DNA from: Brotaphodocola catenula
GTDB lineage: Bacteria; Bacillota; Clostridia; Lachnospirales; Lachnospiraceae
Assembly: GCA_020686985.1 (NCBI GenBank)
Contig: JAJEPU010000006.1
Location: 1-64,000 of the forward strand
Reading direction: 5' to 3'
Length of the DNA: 64,000 nt
Under the pieces are notes generated by a model, which saw nothing but the letters and a program-made list of their open reading frames with translations, searched no databases and was not told the origin of the DNA. The position numbers and the translations under genes are program-made. How positions within the stretch are numbered: the stretch's first letter is position 1; the number at the start of each line of letters is the position of its first letter. Shown one piece after another: positions 8,400-16,460 of this stretch.

Positions 8400-9593
8400 T
8401 TACTGTCCGTTCTTCTCGCCTGAGGCATCCTGTTCATTCTGCTCGCTCGGAGCACCATCTGCATTCTGTCCATTTGCATCTGGTGCATCCTGATTTGCCT
8501 GATCACCGTCCTGTGCCGTCTGCGTCTCTGCGCTTCCCTTTAAGCGCACCTTCGTACCCTCACTAAGCTCAGAACTCCAGGTCGTCAGAACCAGATCATC
8601 CGTCGTCAGCCCGGAGTCGATCTCGATGTAATCCGAGTTGTTAAGTCCTGTCTCAACCTGAATCTTGTGCAGGGTACTGCTTGAGGAATCGTAAGTGTAT
8701 ACATAGGAATTTCCACCCTCATAGTAAACTGAATCAAGCGGAACGGATAATACCTGATCAGACCTCTGAGCAACCACATAGAGCTTTACTGAAGAGCCTG
8801 TCGGAAGACTTCCATCCTCAAGGCTCTCGTCAATTCTCGCCTTGACCGGGAAGAGTCCGGTTGTGCTGTCCGTCATCGTGCTGACCTCATAGATGATGCC
8901 GGTGTACTCGTTTCCATCCTTCTCCACGCGGATCTGATCTCCCGGATTCAAGTTTCCGCGGATTCTCTCGGTGACGGAAAACGAAACGACCTTTGCCCCC
9001 TCACCGGAAATGACGCAGAGCAGATTTCCGGAGTTCACGGTGTCATAGACTTTCACATCACAGAGCTCCACGGTTCCTGAAATCGGAGCTGTCACCTGAC
9101 TGTAAGAAATCTGGTTGTCGTAGTTCGTCTTCGCGTTGTTGTACTGAATCTGGGCCGACTGCACCTGATCCTGATACTGCTGATATGCCTGCTCGGAGAT
9201 TCCACCGCCCGCATAGAGTACCTGCTGTCTCGACAGCTCCTCCTGCGCCTGACGGAGCGCAAGCTGTGCCGAATCGAGAGAGCTCTTTGCACTCTCAACC
9301 TGCTTCGTATCGATCACGCAGAGAAGCTGACCTGCCTTGACCGTATCACCCGCCTGCACATTGACCGCGGTCACATCTCCGCCTGCCTTCGGGTACACAT
9401 AGACGACATCCTCCGGCTCAACGCTTCCGACGAGTCCGCTTGTCAGCTCAATGTCACGGATCTCCGGATTTTCTGCTACAACGACAGGGTCCGAAACTCC
9501 CTGAGCAAACTGCTTTGGCGTCATAAGTTTCTTTCCCACCACCAGACAGAGTGCCACGACAGCGACTCCACCGATTATCCATCCTTTTTTCAT
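8400..9593 (-). CDS. Membrane fusion protein (HlyD/AcrA-type periplasmic adaptor)
   Basis: First gene of the RND operon. An N-terminal membrane anchor (residues 4-22) is followed by the split biotinyl-lipoyl domain (PKAGGDVTAVNVQAGDTVKAGQLL ... VTAPISGTVELCDV), a helical hairpin between its halves (VESAKSSLDSAQLAL and on), a beta-barrel region and the membrane-proximal domain. The last 45 residues are low-complexity, rich in Asp, Gln, Asn, Gly and Ala. It has 397 residues, a normal family length. Only 15 bases separate its stop from the RND start, so the two are translationally close. The likely role is coupling the RND pump to the TolC-like proteins. Confidence 0.9.
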   Translation of the reverse strand: MKKGWIIGGVAVVALCLVVGKKLMTPKQFAQGVSDPVVVAENPEIRDIELTSGLVGSVEPEDVVYVYPKAGGDVTAVNVQAGDTVKAGQLLCVIDTKQVESAKSSLDSAQLALRQAQEELSRQQVLYAGGGISEQAYQQYQDQVQSAQIQYNNAKTNYDNQISYSQVTAPISGTVELCDVKVYDTVNSGNLLCVISGEGAKVVSFSVTERIRGNLNPGDQIRVEKDGNEYTGIIYEVSTMTDSTTGLFPVKARIDESLEDGSLPTGSSVKLYVVAQRSDQVLSVPLDSVYYEGGNSYVYTYDSSSSTLHKIQVETGLNNSDYIEIDSGLTTDDLVLTTWSSELSEGTKVRLKGSAETQTAQDGDQANQDAPDANGQNADGAPSEQNEQDASGEKNGQ

Positions 9594-9692
9594 CTCTTCA
9601 CCTCATCCTAGTTCTCTTGGTTCTCTGGTTCTTTGGTTTCTTTTACTTTTCTTGCTTTCGCCAGTGCAAAGTAGGCTTCTTCCATGACTGTC

Positions 9693-9746
9693 ATCCTATC
9701 ATCTCTACATGAACCATTACTGAACCAAAGATGAACTCAAGATGAA
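9693..9746 (-). promoter_or_regulatory. Four tandem 11-bp TTCAT-type operator repeats upstream of the RND operon
   Basis: Minus-strand units: TTCATCTTGAG (9746-9736), TTCATCTTTGG (9735-9725), TTCAGTAATGG (9724-9714), TTCATGTAGAG (9713-9703), directly abutting with an exact 11-base period. A weak -10 like TAGGAT lies at 9698-9693. Tandem 11-bp direct repeats are how OmpR/PhoB-family response regulators bind DNA. A regulator of that family is encoded 1.5 kb away. Confidence 0.65.
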
Positions 9747-9780
9747 ATCACAAAAACTTCACATTTTCAAAGATTTTGAT

Positions 9781-9924
9781 CTCCTGCTACCAGCACGTTA
9801 CCTTACGGCACTGTAAAATAACACAAAAAAGAAGGCAAGCATCTGCTCCTGCGCCGAGTGCGCATCTTTGTTCCACTGCGGTCGGTGCATAACAAGCGCC
9901 ACAGGCTCAGGAAAGAAATTGGAT
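9781..9924. other. Gene-free spacer with repeat words
   Basis: No coding potential seen. It holds CTTACGGCACT (also at 36564-36574) and the 16-base word at 9851-9866 that recurs exactly at 718-733. It may be decayed intergenic repeat material. Confidence 0.35.
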
Positions 9925-9976
9925 AAAAATAAAGGAACATCCCGCTGACAACGTCAGTTTGATGCTCCTTTTATTT
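9925..9976 (-). terminator. Terminator of the GDT1-family gene
   Basis: AAAGGAACATC (9931-9941) pairs imperfectly with GATGCTCCTTT (9961-9971), with an inner CTGAC/GTCAG stem (9945-9949 and 9953-9957). A T-rich tail follows on the minus strand, about 50 bases past the stop at 10028. Confidence 0.65.
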
Positions 9977-10027
9977 CAAAAAGCTTTCTTTTCTTGTCTC
10001 ATACGGCATTTTCCGTTCAGAAAATCT

Positions 10028-10729
10028 CTACTCATGTACAGTAACTTTATTCGCTTCTTTCTTCCTGACAAAAAGGAAGACACATAAAACGCAAAATACA
10101 ATCATTGTGACGATCATCAACGACGATACCGGAATTGGATACACATCCATGCTGATCAGTGTAAGTCCCTGATGCAGTGTATATACACCAAATACAGAGA
10201 AGATAAAAAATGCGAGCATATTGAGCAATCCCTCCGGTGTCTTACTCTTTAACAGATATCCCACCAGCATTCCAAGAATATCCGCCATAAAAAGTCCCAG
10301 CGAACATCCAATCCAGACAACAAGCGCTGATCCCAAACCTTCATTTGCACCAAAGGTAATGGCTGTAAGCTGTGTCTTATCTCCAAGTTCTGCCACAAAA
10401 AAAGTACAGAAAACTGCCAGCGGAGCGAACCTGATCTTTGATTTACCGCCCTCTTCTTCCTCCTCATCCTCCTCACTGGCAATCGTTGACACCGCAAAGT
10501 ACAGAAATGCAAGTGCTGCAACCACCTTAATCAACCAGTCTGGAATGAATGCGCTGACAAGTCCTCCCGCAAGAACTGCCAGTCCATTGAGTACAAGAAT
10601 TGCGACTGCCGTTCCCAATATAATGTCCCTTAACTTATATTTGGACGTAAGAGCAATCAACATCAGCTGAGTTTTATCTCCCATCTCTGCTATGAATTCC
10701 GTAAAAAATACCTTTAAAAATAATAACAT
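10028..10729 (-). CDS. TMEM165/GDT1 (UPF0016) family cation transporter
   Basis: A six-to-seven-helix membrane protein with two inverted repeats, each carrying the family signature: TEFIAEMGDKTQ near the start and VAELGDKTQLTA in the middle, joined by an acidic cytosolic loop (EEDEEEEEGG). GDT1 relatives move Mn2+ or Ca2+ out of the cytosol using the paired Glu/Asp signature residues. Which ion is used here is inference. The ATG at 10729 has AGAAGGGG ten bases upstream. Two earlier in-frame ATGs lack a ribosome site. The gene is monocistronic behind a leader with a terminator-like hairpin. Confidence 0.88.
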   Translation of the reverse strand: MLLFLKVFFTEFIAEMGDKTQLMLIALTSKYKLRDIILGTAVAILVLNGLAVLAGGLVSAFIPDWLIKVVAALAFLYFAVSTIASEEDEEEEEGGKSKIRFAPLAVFCTFFVAELGDKTQLTAITFGANEGLGSALVVWIGCSLGLFMADILGMLVGYLLKSKTPEGLLNMLAFFIFSVFGVYTLHQGLTLISMDVYPIPVSSLMIVTMIVFCVLCVFLFVRKKEANKVTVHE

Positions 10730-10808
10730 TTCCGCATTTCCCCTTCTCTCCATATTAATAGCAACAATAACCAACCAAAAGAATTGTTATCGCAAGCATC
10801 TCCCGCAG

Positions 10809-10889
10809 AAAAAAAGACCCATGTATATCAACTTCCAGCAATGTATCGTATCCATTCATACATAAACTGTTCATTGATATACATGAGTC
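10809..10889 (-). promoter_or_regulatory. Terminator-like hairpin in the 5' leader of the GDT1-family gene
   Basis: On the minus strand a 16-bp stem with one mismatch (arms 10889-10874 and 10831-10816) encloses about 42 bases and ends in seven T (10815-10809). A TATAAT sits upstream at 10916-10911. Nothing lies upstream on this strand for it to terminate, so it may attenuate the transporter gene. The yybP-ykoY Mn2+ riboswitch core was not found. Confidence 0.45.
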
Positions 10890-11078
10890 TCATTATTTAA
10901 GATTTGCCAGATTATACGCTCTGCTATAATCAGAATGTTGACAAATCACACTTTCGCGCAAACTACTCCCTCATGGGCTATTTAATTACTTGATAAATAT
11001 TATCAAATGCTTCCCGATTTGTCAATAAAAACAAAACGAAATCTTATGCAAACAAAACAGCAATAGATTTTTTTCCTG

Positions 11079-11110
11079 TTCATCCGAAATTCACAAACAC
11101 AAGGTATAAT
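11079..11110 (+). promoter_or_regulatory. Promoter of the two-component operon with TTCA half-sites
   Basis: TATAAT (11105-11110) is preceded not by a good -35 but by TTCAT at 11079 and TTCAC at 11090, exactly 11 bases apart. This resembles the repeats in front of the RND operon and suggests the response regulator controls its own gene. Confidence 0.5.
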
Positions 11111-11196
11111 GAAAGACAGCATTATAAATACCATTATAATAAATACCCTACAACCGCAAATCCACAAATGTGAAAATCTTAGAGAGGAAAAATGAG

Positions 11197-11877
11197 ATGC
11201 AAATGATTAATATCTTAATCGCTGAGGACGATACCTCACTCTGCCGACTTTACAGCATTGTCTTAGAGAAAGCCGGATACCATACCTTCTGTGCAAATGA
11301 CGGTCAGGAAGCGTGGGATACGCTCGACCGGGAACATATTGATCTCGTAATCACCGATATTATGATGCCTGTCATGGACGGCTATGAGTTCGTGCGCCTT
11401 CTGCGCCGGACAAATCCGGTTATTCCGATCCTGATGATCACCGCAAAAAATGATTTCCCGTCAAAAAGTCTCGGCTTCTCGGTCGGAACCGACGACTATA
11501 TGACAAAGCCTGTCGATCTCGATGAGATGGTTCTGCGCGTGCGCGCCCTGCTCCGCCGCTCCCACATCTTTGCCGAGCGGAGTCTCCATATCGGAAACAC
11601 GACGCTCTCCTACGATTCCCTGACAGTGGAGACCGCCGGCGAGACGATCACCTTGCCCCAGAAGGAGTTCTTTCTCCTCTATAAGTTTCTCTCCTACCCG
11701 GACAAGATCTTTACCCGGCTTCAGCTGATGGATGAAATCTGGGGACGCGACAGCAACTCCGATGCACAGACCATCGATGTCCATGTCAACCGCCTGCGCC
11801 GTCGTTTTCCGGACAATCCCGATTTTGAAATCATCACCGTGCGCGGTCTCGGATACAAGGGGGTTGTGAAACGATGA
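11197..11877 (+). CDS. OmpR/PhoB-family response regulator
   Basis: An N-terminal receiver domain (phospho-acceptor Asp54 in VITDIMMPVMDG, acidic pair EDD near residue 10, Lys in MTKPVDLDEM) is followed by a winged-helix output domain ending DVHVNRLRRRFPD and VRGLGYKGV. The ATG at 11197 has GAGAGGAAAA just upstream. The next ATG, two codons on, is also possible. The stop overlaps the kinase start by four bases (ATGA), so the pair is translationally coupled. The nearby RND operon carries tandem 11-bp repeats, the expected kind of target. Confidence 0.93.
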   Translation: MQMINILIAEDDTSLCRLYSIVLEKAGYHTFCANDGQEAWDTLDREHIDLVITDIMMPVMDGYEFVRLLRRTNPVIPILMITAKNDFPSKSLGFSVGTDDYMTKPVDLDEMVLRVRALLRRSHIFAERSLHIGNTTLSYDSLTVETAGETITLPQKEFFLLYKFLSYPDKIFTRLQLMDEIWGRDSNSDAQTIDVHVNRLRRRFPDNPDFEIITVRGLGYKGVVKR

Positions 11878-12950
11878 AACATTTACACCTCTGGCTGACA
11901 TTCGCGGGTGCGGCGACACTCGCCCAGTTCCTTGGTTTCTTCATTCCGACCATCATTTCCTGGAAACTTGTCAATCTCGGAATTCTAAATCCCGATGAAC
12001 CTTTTGTCTGGATGCCCCTGATTTCGCTGATGCTGACTGCCTGCATCTTATCTCTGCTGTTGATTCAGCTTGTTCTCGGCCGACTCCTTCGCCCGCTCCA
12101 ACGGCTCGTTCTCGCTTTAAAGACAGTCGCAAGCGGAGATCTCTCCGTCCGTCTGCCGGAGGACAACTGGTGGTCGGAGATCCGCGAGACAAACTCGAGC
12201 TTTAATAAAATGATGAAGGAACTCAACTCCCTCGAGCTTCTCCAGTCCGATTTCATCCAGAACGTCTCCCATGAAATCAAAACTCCGCTTGCCTCCGTCC
12301 GCGGATATGCCTCCCTGCTGAACTCGACCGATTTAAATGAGGAACAACAAGAATACGTCAACCGGATTCTCACCGGCTCCGATCAGCTTGCAACGATGAC
12401 CGGAAATATTCTTCAGCTCTCCAAACTCGAAAATCAGCAGATTTCCCCATCGTATCGAGATTTTCTGCTCGATGAACAGATCCGGCAGATCATTCTGACG
12501 ATGGAGCCACTCTGGAGCAAAAAGAATCTGAATCTTGAGATTGATCTGCCAGAATGTCCATTTTGCGGAAGCGAGGAACTTCTTGCGCAGGTCTGGACAA
12601 ACATCCTCTCAAATGCGATCAAGTTCACACCGGAAAATGGCACGATCAGCGTTTCCCTTCTCACGGATCAACCGTCAAGCTCAAATCTGGAACCCGCTCC
12701 AAAAGAGACTCCTGTCTCCGTCATCATCAGGGATAGCGGTTGTGGAATGAGCCCAGAAGTACAGAAACACATCTTTGACAAGTTTTATCAGGGAGATCGC
12801 AGTCATTCCGGAAACGGAAATGGTCTCGGTCTCGCCCTCGTTCAGCGCATCCTGCTCTTAGTCGGCGGAAGTGTCGAGGTTTCAAGCGAAGTCGGAAAAG
12901 GATCGTGTTTTACGGTAACGCTTCATCAAAGCAATAACACCTATGTATAA
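11874..12950 (+). CDS. Membrane sensor histidine kinase
   Basis: Two membrane helices (about 8-28 and 48-68) enclose a very short external loop, then a HAMP linker, a HisKA domain with His133 in NVSHEIKTPLASVRGY, and a HATPase domain with N-box NILSNAIKF, DSGCGM and GNGNGLGLAL. The short loop suggests sensing within the membrane or via a partner, as in kinases that watch drug or peptide transporters. It is the partner of the response regulator with which it overlaps. A clean terminator follows. Confidence 0.93.
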   Translation: MKHLHLWLTFAGAATLAQFLGFFIPTIISWKLVNLGILNPDEPFVWMPLISLMLTACILSLLLIQLVLGRLLRPLQRLVLALKTVASGDLSVRLPEDNWWSEIRETNSSFNKMMKELNSLELLQSDFIQNVSHEIKTPLASVRGYASLLNSTDLNEEQQEYVNRILTGSDQLATMTGNILQLSKLENQQISPSYRDFLLDEQIRQIILTMEPLWSKKNLNLEIDLPECPFCGSEELLAQVWTNILSNAIKFTPENGTISVSLLTDQPSSSNLEPAPKETPVSVIIRDSGCGMSPEVQKHIFDKFYQGDRSHSGNGNGLGLALVQRILLLVGGSVEVSSEVGKGSCFTVTLHQSNNTYV

Positions 12951-13054
12951 ACAATCCTTACGCCATATTTCGCAAATAAAAATCCGGTCATTGTATAAAC
13001 CAGAATTCGTACTGCAATATTGAGGATTCCCGCTTATCCCTTCCAATAAAGTTC

Positions 13055-13089
13055 TTGTACCACTGCTTCCACGGTGGTACAATTTTTTT
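13055..13089 (+). terminator. Terminator of the two-component operon
   Basis: TTGTACCAC (13055-13063) and GTGGTACAA (13074-13082) form a 9-bp perfect stem followed by seven T. Confidence 0.85.
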
Positions 13090-13169
13090 ATCCGCGAAAA
13101 TACATCCATACGGAAATCTAAAAAAGGAAAATAAGTTTGATTGACAGACTTGTTGCAGGGATTTTATTT

Positions 13170-13964
13170 ATGAAAGTTTACATCAGTGTTGATTTTGAGG
13201 GAATTGCAGGTTCTACCTCCTGGTCTTCGACCGTTCTCGGAGACCTTGAGCATGCTCCGCTCGCAAGAGAAATGACATTAGAGGCTGTCGCTGCCTGTGA
13301 GGGTGCTCTCGAAGCCGGTGCAACAGAGATTTATGTGAAGGACGCTCACGACAGCGGTCGAAATATGAACCCGACGCTGTTTCCGAAGGAAGTCCGCCTG
13401 ATCCGCGACTGGACCTGTGACCCGCTCTCGATGATCGGTGGCATTGACTCCTCGTTTGATGCAGTGATGTACGTCGGCTATCACTCTCCTGCCGGAATGG
13501 ATGGAAGCCCGTTAAGCCACACAATGAACCGTGGAAACAACTACGTCAAATACAACGGTCGCCTCGCCTCCGAATTTCTGATTCATGCATATGCCTCTGC
13601 ATCCATCGGAGTTCCATCTGTCTTTTTGAGCGGAGACAAGATGCTCTGCGATCACGTTCACGAGTATGATCCACAGATCACGACGGTTGCCGTCAAAGAG
13701 GGAATCGGCTGTGCAACGATCAACTTAAGTCCAGCTCTCGCACAGGAAAAGATTCGTGAAGGTGCAAAAAAAGCCCTTGAAAATCGCGCCAACTGCCACA
13801 TCGAAGTACCGGAAACGATCACCATGGAGATCTGCTACAAAGAACACCACCGTGCTCACCGCGCTGCCTGCTATCCGGGTGTTGTCCAGCTTGATCCATA
13901 CACTGTTTCCTTTACGACAAGCTCGATGGATGATCTGTTGAAAGCGCGGATGTTTATCTTATAA
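13170..13964 (+). CDS. dppA: M55-family D-aminopeptidase
   Basis: A zinc peptidase of the DppA family, which removes N-terminal D-residues such as D-Ala from small peptides in the cytosol. Metal and active-site motifs are present: VDFEGIAGS at the start, KDAHDSGRNM, MYVGYHSPAG and a Ser/His-rich SHTMNRG. At 264 residues it has normal length. The ATG at 13170 begins MKVYISVDFEG. The frame is open eleven codons upstream without a better ribosome site. There is no dipeptide transporter next to it. Confidence 0.88.
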   Translation: MKVYISVDFEGIAGSTSWSSTVLGDLEHAPLAREMTLEAVAACEGALEAGATEIYVKDAHDSGRNMNPTLFPKEVRLIRDWTCDPLSMIGGIDSSFDAVMYVGYHSPAGMDGSPLSHTMNRGNNYVKYNGRLASEFLIHAYASASIGVPSVFLSGDKMLCDHVHEYDPQITTVAVKEGIGCATINLSPALAQEKIREGAKKALENRANCHIEVPETITMEICYKEHHRAHRAACYPGVVQLDPYTVSFTTSSMDDLLKARMFIL

Positions 13965-13999
13965 AAACACTTCGCCATTATTTTTCTTTATTAATTTTC

Positions 14000-14938
14000 T
14001 TATTTACTGTTTTTCTGTTGCGTCCTGTGCTGTCTGCGGTATTCCCGCGGGGAGATGCCGATTGTCTTGTGAAAGAGATCACCGAAATAGTTTCCGTCGG
14101 AAAATCCGCACAGGCGCGCGACTTCGGAGATCGAATCCCCTGTCTCTCTCAAAAGCCTTCCCGCTTCCTTCAACCTCACATGATTCAAATATTCCTTATA
14201 TCCAAATCCAGTCAATTTCTTAAACTGCCTCGAAAAATAAGACGGACTTAAAAACACCTGACCGGCGACATCCTCAAGTGTAAGTGATTCTCGAAAATGC
14301 TCGCAGATATACCGCGCTCCGATCTGAACTGCCTTCTCCGGCACTTCCTCAATCCGAATCTGTCTGTTTTCCTGCACCTCCCGCGCAAGAAAGACCAGAA
14401 TCTCCAAAATTTTCTGTCTCCTCAACAGATCCGAAAACGCATCCCCGTCTTTCCGCTCCAAAATCAACGCCTGAAACATCTCCTCAATCAAGTCTTTCAG
14501 CCTTCCCTCGACATGCAGATATGGGTTCTGTGCAAATTTCTCTCTCCATCCGCTCCCACACGCATTCTCAAACTGTTCCATATAATCCCGGCCAAAACAG
14601 AGCGCAATCCTCTCGCTCTCCTGTGTCATCTCATAAGTTGTGTGGTGAAGTGCCCCGGGCTCAATCAGCACAATTCCGCCCGCCGTCAGATGATAGATCG
14701 TATGGTTTAAAAAGACCCGACATCCCCCCGAGACAAGGTAATAGAGTTCATAGAACTCATGTGCATGATCCTGATGCATAAAAAAATGTGCCTGACGCAC
14801 TTTTCGGTCACACACAATCCCGCACGGGTCTATGCTCACCGAAAGTTCCTGTTCCATACAACCGCAATTCGAGGATGTGACCGCAAGTTTTCCCGCCGTC
14901 TTTTTTACAACCGCACAATTTTTCTGTAATTCTTCCAT
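14000..14938 (-). CDS. AraC-family transcriptional regulator
   Basis: An N-terminal cupin-like sensor region (HFFMHQDHAHEFYELYYLVSG, with a GGIVLIEPGALHHT turn) is followed by two C-terminal helix-turn-helix units (LTLEDVAGQVFLSPSYFSRQFKKLTG and SISEVARLCGFSDGNYFGDLFHK) and the terminal ISPREYRR. The ligand is likely a sugar or similar metabolite. The ATG at 14938 (MEELQKN) is taken. The frame is open 28 codons further, into the space before the divergent MATE gene. The 82 bases between the two genes should hold both promoters, so the MATE gene may be its target. Confidence 0.85.
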   Translation of the reverse strand: MEELQKNCAVVKKTAGKLAVTSSNCGCMEQELSVSIDPCGIVCDRKVRQAHFFMHQDHAHEFYELYYLVSGGCRVFLNHTIYHLTAGGIVLIEPGALHHTTYEMTQESERIALCFGRDYMEQFENACGSGWREKFAQNPYLHVEGRLKDLIEEMFQALILERKDGDAFSDLLRRQKILEILVFLAREVQENRQIRIEEVPEKAVQIGARYICEHFRESLTLEDVAGQVFLSPSYFSRQFKKLTGFGYKEYLNHVRLKEAGRLLRETGDSISEVARLCGFSDGNYFGDLFHKTIGISPREYRRQHRTQQKNSK

Positions 14939-15020
14939 TTTTCTCCCCGTTTTTCTGTAAAATCCCATGTTTTTTTGTTGTAAAATAAAAGGCAGTATGA
15001 AACACAGAAAGGAAATTTTC

Positions 15021-16454
15021 ATGGCAAATCAAGCATCCCTCTCAAAAAAAGATACCGAATTTCGTGAGTTCGCCCTGCACGCCGATATGTGGCGCGTTGT
15101 CCTCTATGTCTGTGCCCCGCTTGCCCTCTATCAAAGTCTGACCCAGATCTTTAAAATCTTCGATTCGATGATGGCAGCCCATATCAGCGCAAACTCGGTC
15201 TCCGCCGTCGCCTACCTCTCCCAGATCAATCTGATGCTCTCCGCTCTCGGCGGTGGACTTGCCGTCGGCGCAAGCATCAAGGTCAGTGAAGCATACGGAG
15301 CTGGCGATTATATGCTCGTCAAGAAACGTGTGAGCACTCTGTTTGCACTCTGCGGGATTCTCGGAGGAGGGATTCTGCTCGTTCTCGTTCCATTTTCCTC
15401 TCAGTTTCTTCGCCTTGCAAAAACTCCGGAATCTTTCATTCAGGAAGGCTCCCGCTATTTTATCCTCGAACTGTTTGGCATGGTTATCAGCTTTTTCAAT
15501 AACGTCTACATTGCGATCGAGCGTGCGCGTGGAAACTCCAAGCGTATCCTTCATCTAAATCTCATCGTGATCGCAATCAAGCTGTCACTGACTGCCCTCT
15601 TCGTCTATGTCCTTCACAGCGGAATCAATATGATCGCCGTTGCGACGATCGTTTCCCAGTCCGCCCTGCTTCTCTCGGCAGTCTACAATCTCAATCAGAA
15701 GGGAAATGCGTTCGGATTCTCGCTCTCCTCAATCACGATGAAGCGAAATGTCGTCGCCCCGATGATCGGTCTGTCGATCCCGGTCATCATTGAGAAAACC
15801 GCATTTGCATTTGGAAAAGTGGTAATCAATTCGATGAGCACGGTCTACGATGCGCTTGTCGTCGGTGCACTCGGAATCTCCAACAACATCGGTGGCTTCA
15901 CAACCTCCCCGCAAAACGGATTTCAGGAGGGTGGCTCCGCGATCATTAGTCAGAATCTCGGTGCCGGAAACGCGAAGCGCGCACTTGAAGCCTTCAAGTG
16001 GGTTTTTGTCTTCTGCTGTCTGATCGGCATCGTCCTCATGAGCATCACCATGATCTTTTTAAAACAGGTCTGCTGGATGTTCGCCGGAGAGGACGAGGCA
16101 TTCGGAACACTGATCGGCGCAGTCTACCGCTATGAAGCCCTCGGCGCAGTCCCGCTCGGCATGTGCTCCGCCGTGATGTCCCTGCTTTACGGCTTTGGAA
16201 AGACACGAATTACTCTCTTCATCAATTTCAGCCGTGTCTTCCTCTTCCGAATTCCGGTTCTGTGGTTCTTACAGAACTTCACCGACCTTGGAAGCATCAG
16301 TGTTGGAATCGTCATGGCCGTCAGCAATGTCTCGATCGGAGTCCTCGCCATGATTATAGGAGTCTTTGAGATCCGAAAGATCTGCAAGGAATACGACGTC
16401 TCGTTCTGGACACATACAAATGCATCCTCAACCCGAGATCTTCCAATTCACTGA
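15021..16454 (+). CDS. MATE-family efflux transporter
   Basis: 477 residues with about twelve membrane helices in two homologous halves (first half starts PLALYQSLTQIFKIFDSMMAAHIS, second LSIPVIIEKTAFAFGKVVINSM). The family exports organic cations, drugs or metabolites by Na+ or H+ antiport. The ATG at 15021 follows AGAAAGGAA. Earlier in-frame starts lack a ribosome site. It is divergent from the AraC regulator and converges with the next gene with a six-base gap. Its substrate is not predictable. Confidence 0.9.
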   Translation: MANQASLSKKDTEFREFALHADMWRVVLYVCAPLALYQSLTQIFKIFDSMMAAHISANSVSAVAYLSQINLMLSALGGGLAVGASIKVSEAYGAGDYMLVKKRVSTLFALCGILGGGILLVLVPFSSQFLRLAKTPESFIQEGSRYFILELFGMVISFFNNVYIAIERARGNSKRILHLNLIVIAIKLSLTALFVYVLHSGINMIAVATIVSQSALLLSAVYNLNQKGNAFGFSLSSITMKRNVVAPMIGLSIPVIIEKTAFAFGKVVINSMSTVYDALVVGALGISNNIGGFTTSPQNGFQEGGSAIISQNLGAGNAKRALEAFKWVFVFCCLIGIVLMSITMIFLKQVCWMFAGEDEAFGTLIGAVYRYEALGAVPLGMCSAVMSLLYGFGKTRITLFINFSRVFLFRIPVLWFLQNFTDLGSISVGIVMAVSNVSIGVLAMIIGVFEIRKICKEYDVSFWTHTNASSTRDLPIH

Positions 16455-16460
16455 CCTTTT

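Noticed and set aside
10730..10920. yybP-ykoY manganese riboswitch ahead of the GDT1-family gene
   Set aside because: The conserved GGGGAGUA-type core and paired loops were not found. Only a terminator-like stem is present.
13055..13089. T-box leader, because of GGTGGTAC
   Set aside because: No specifier stem and the conserved T-box sequence is incomplete. The stem is a simple terminator after the kinase gene.
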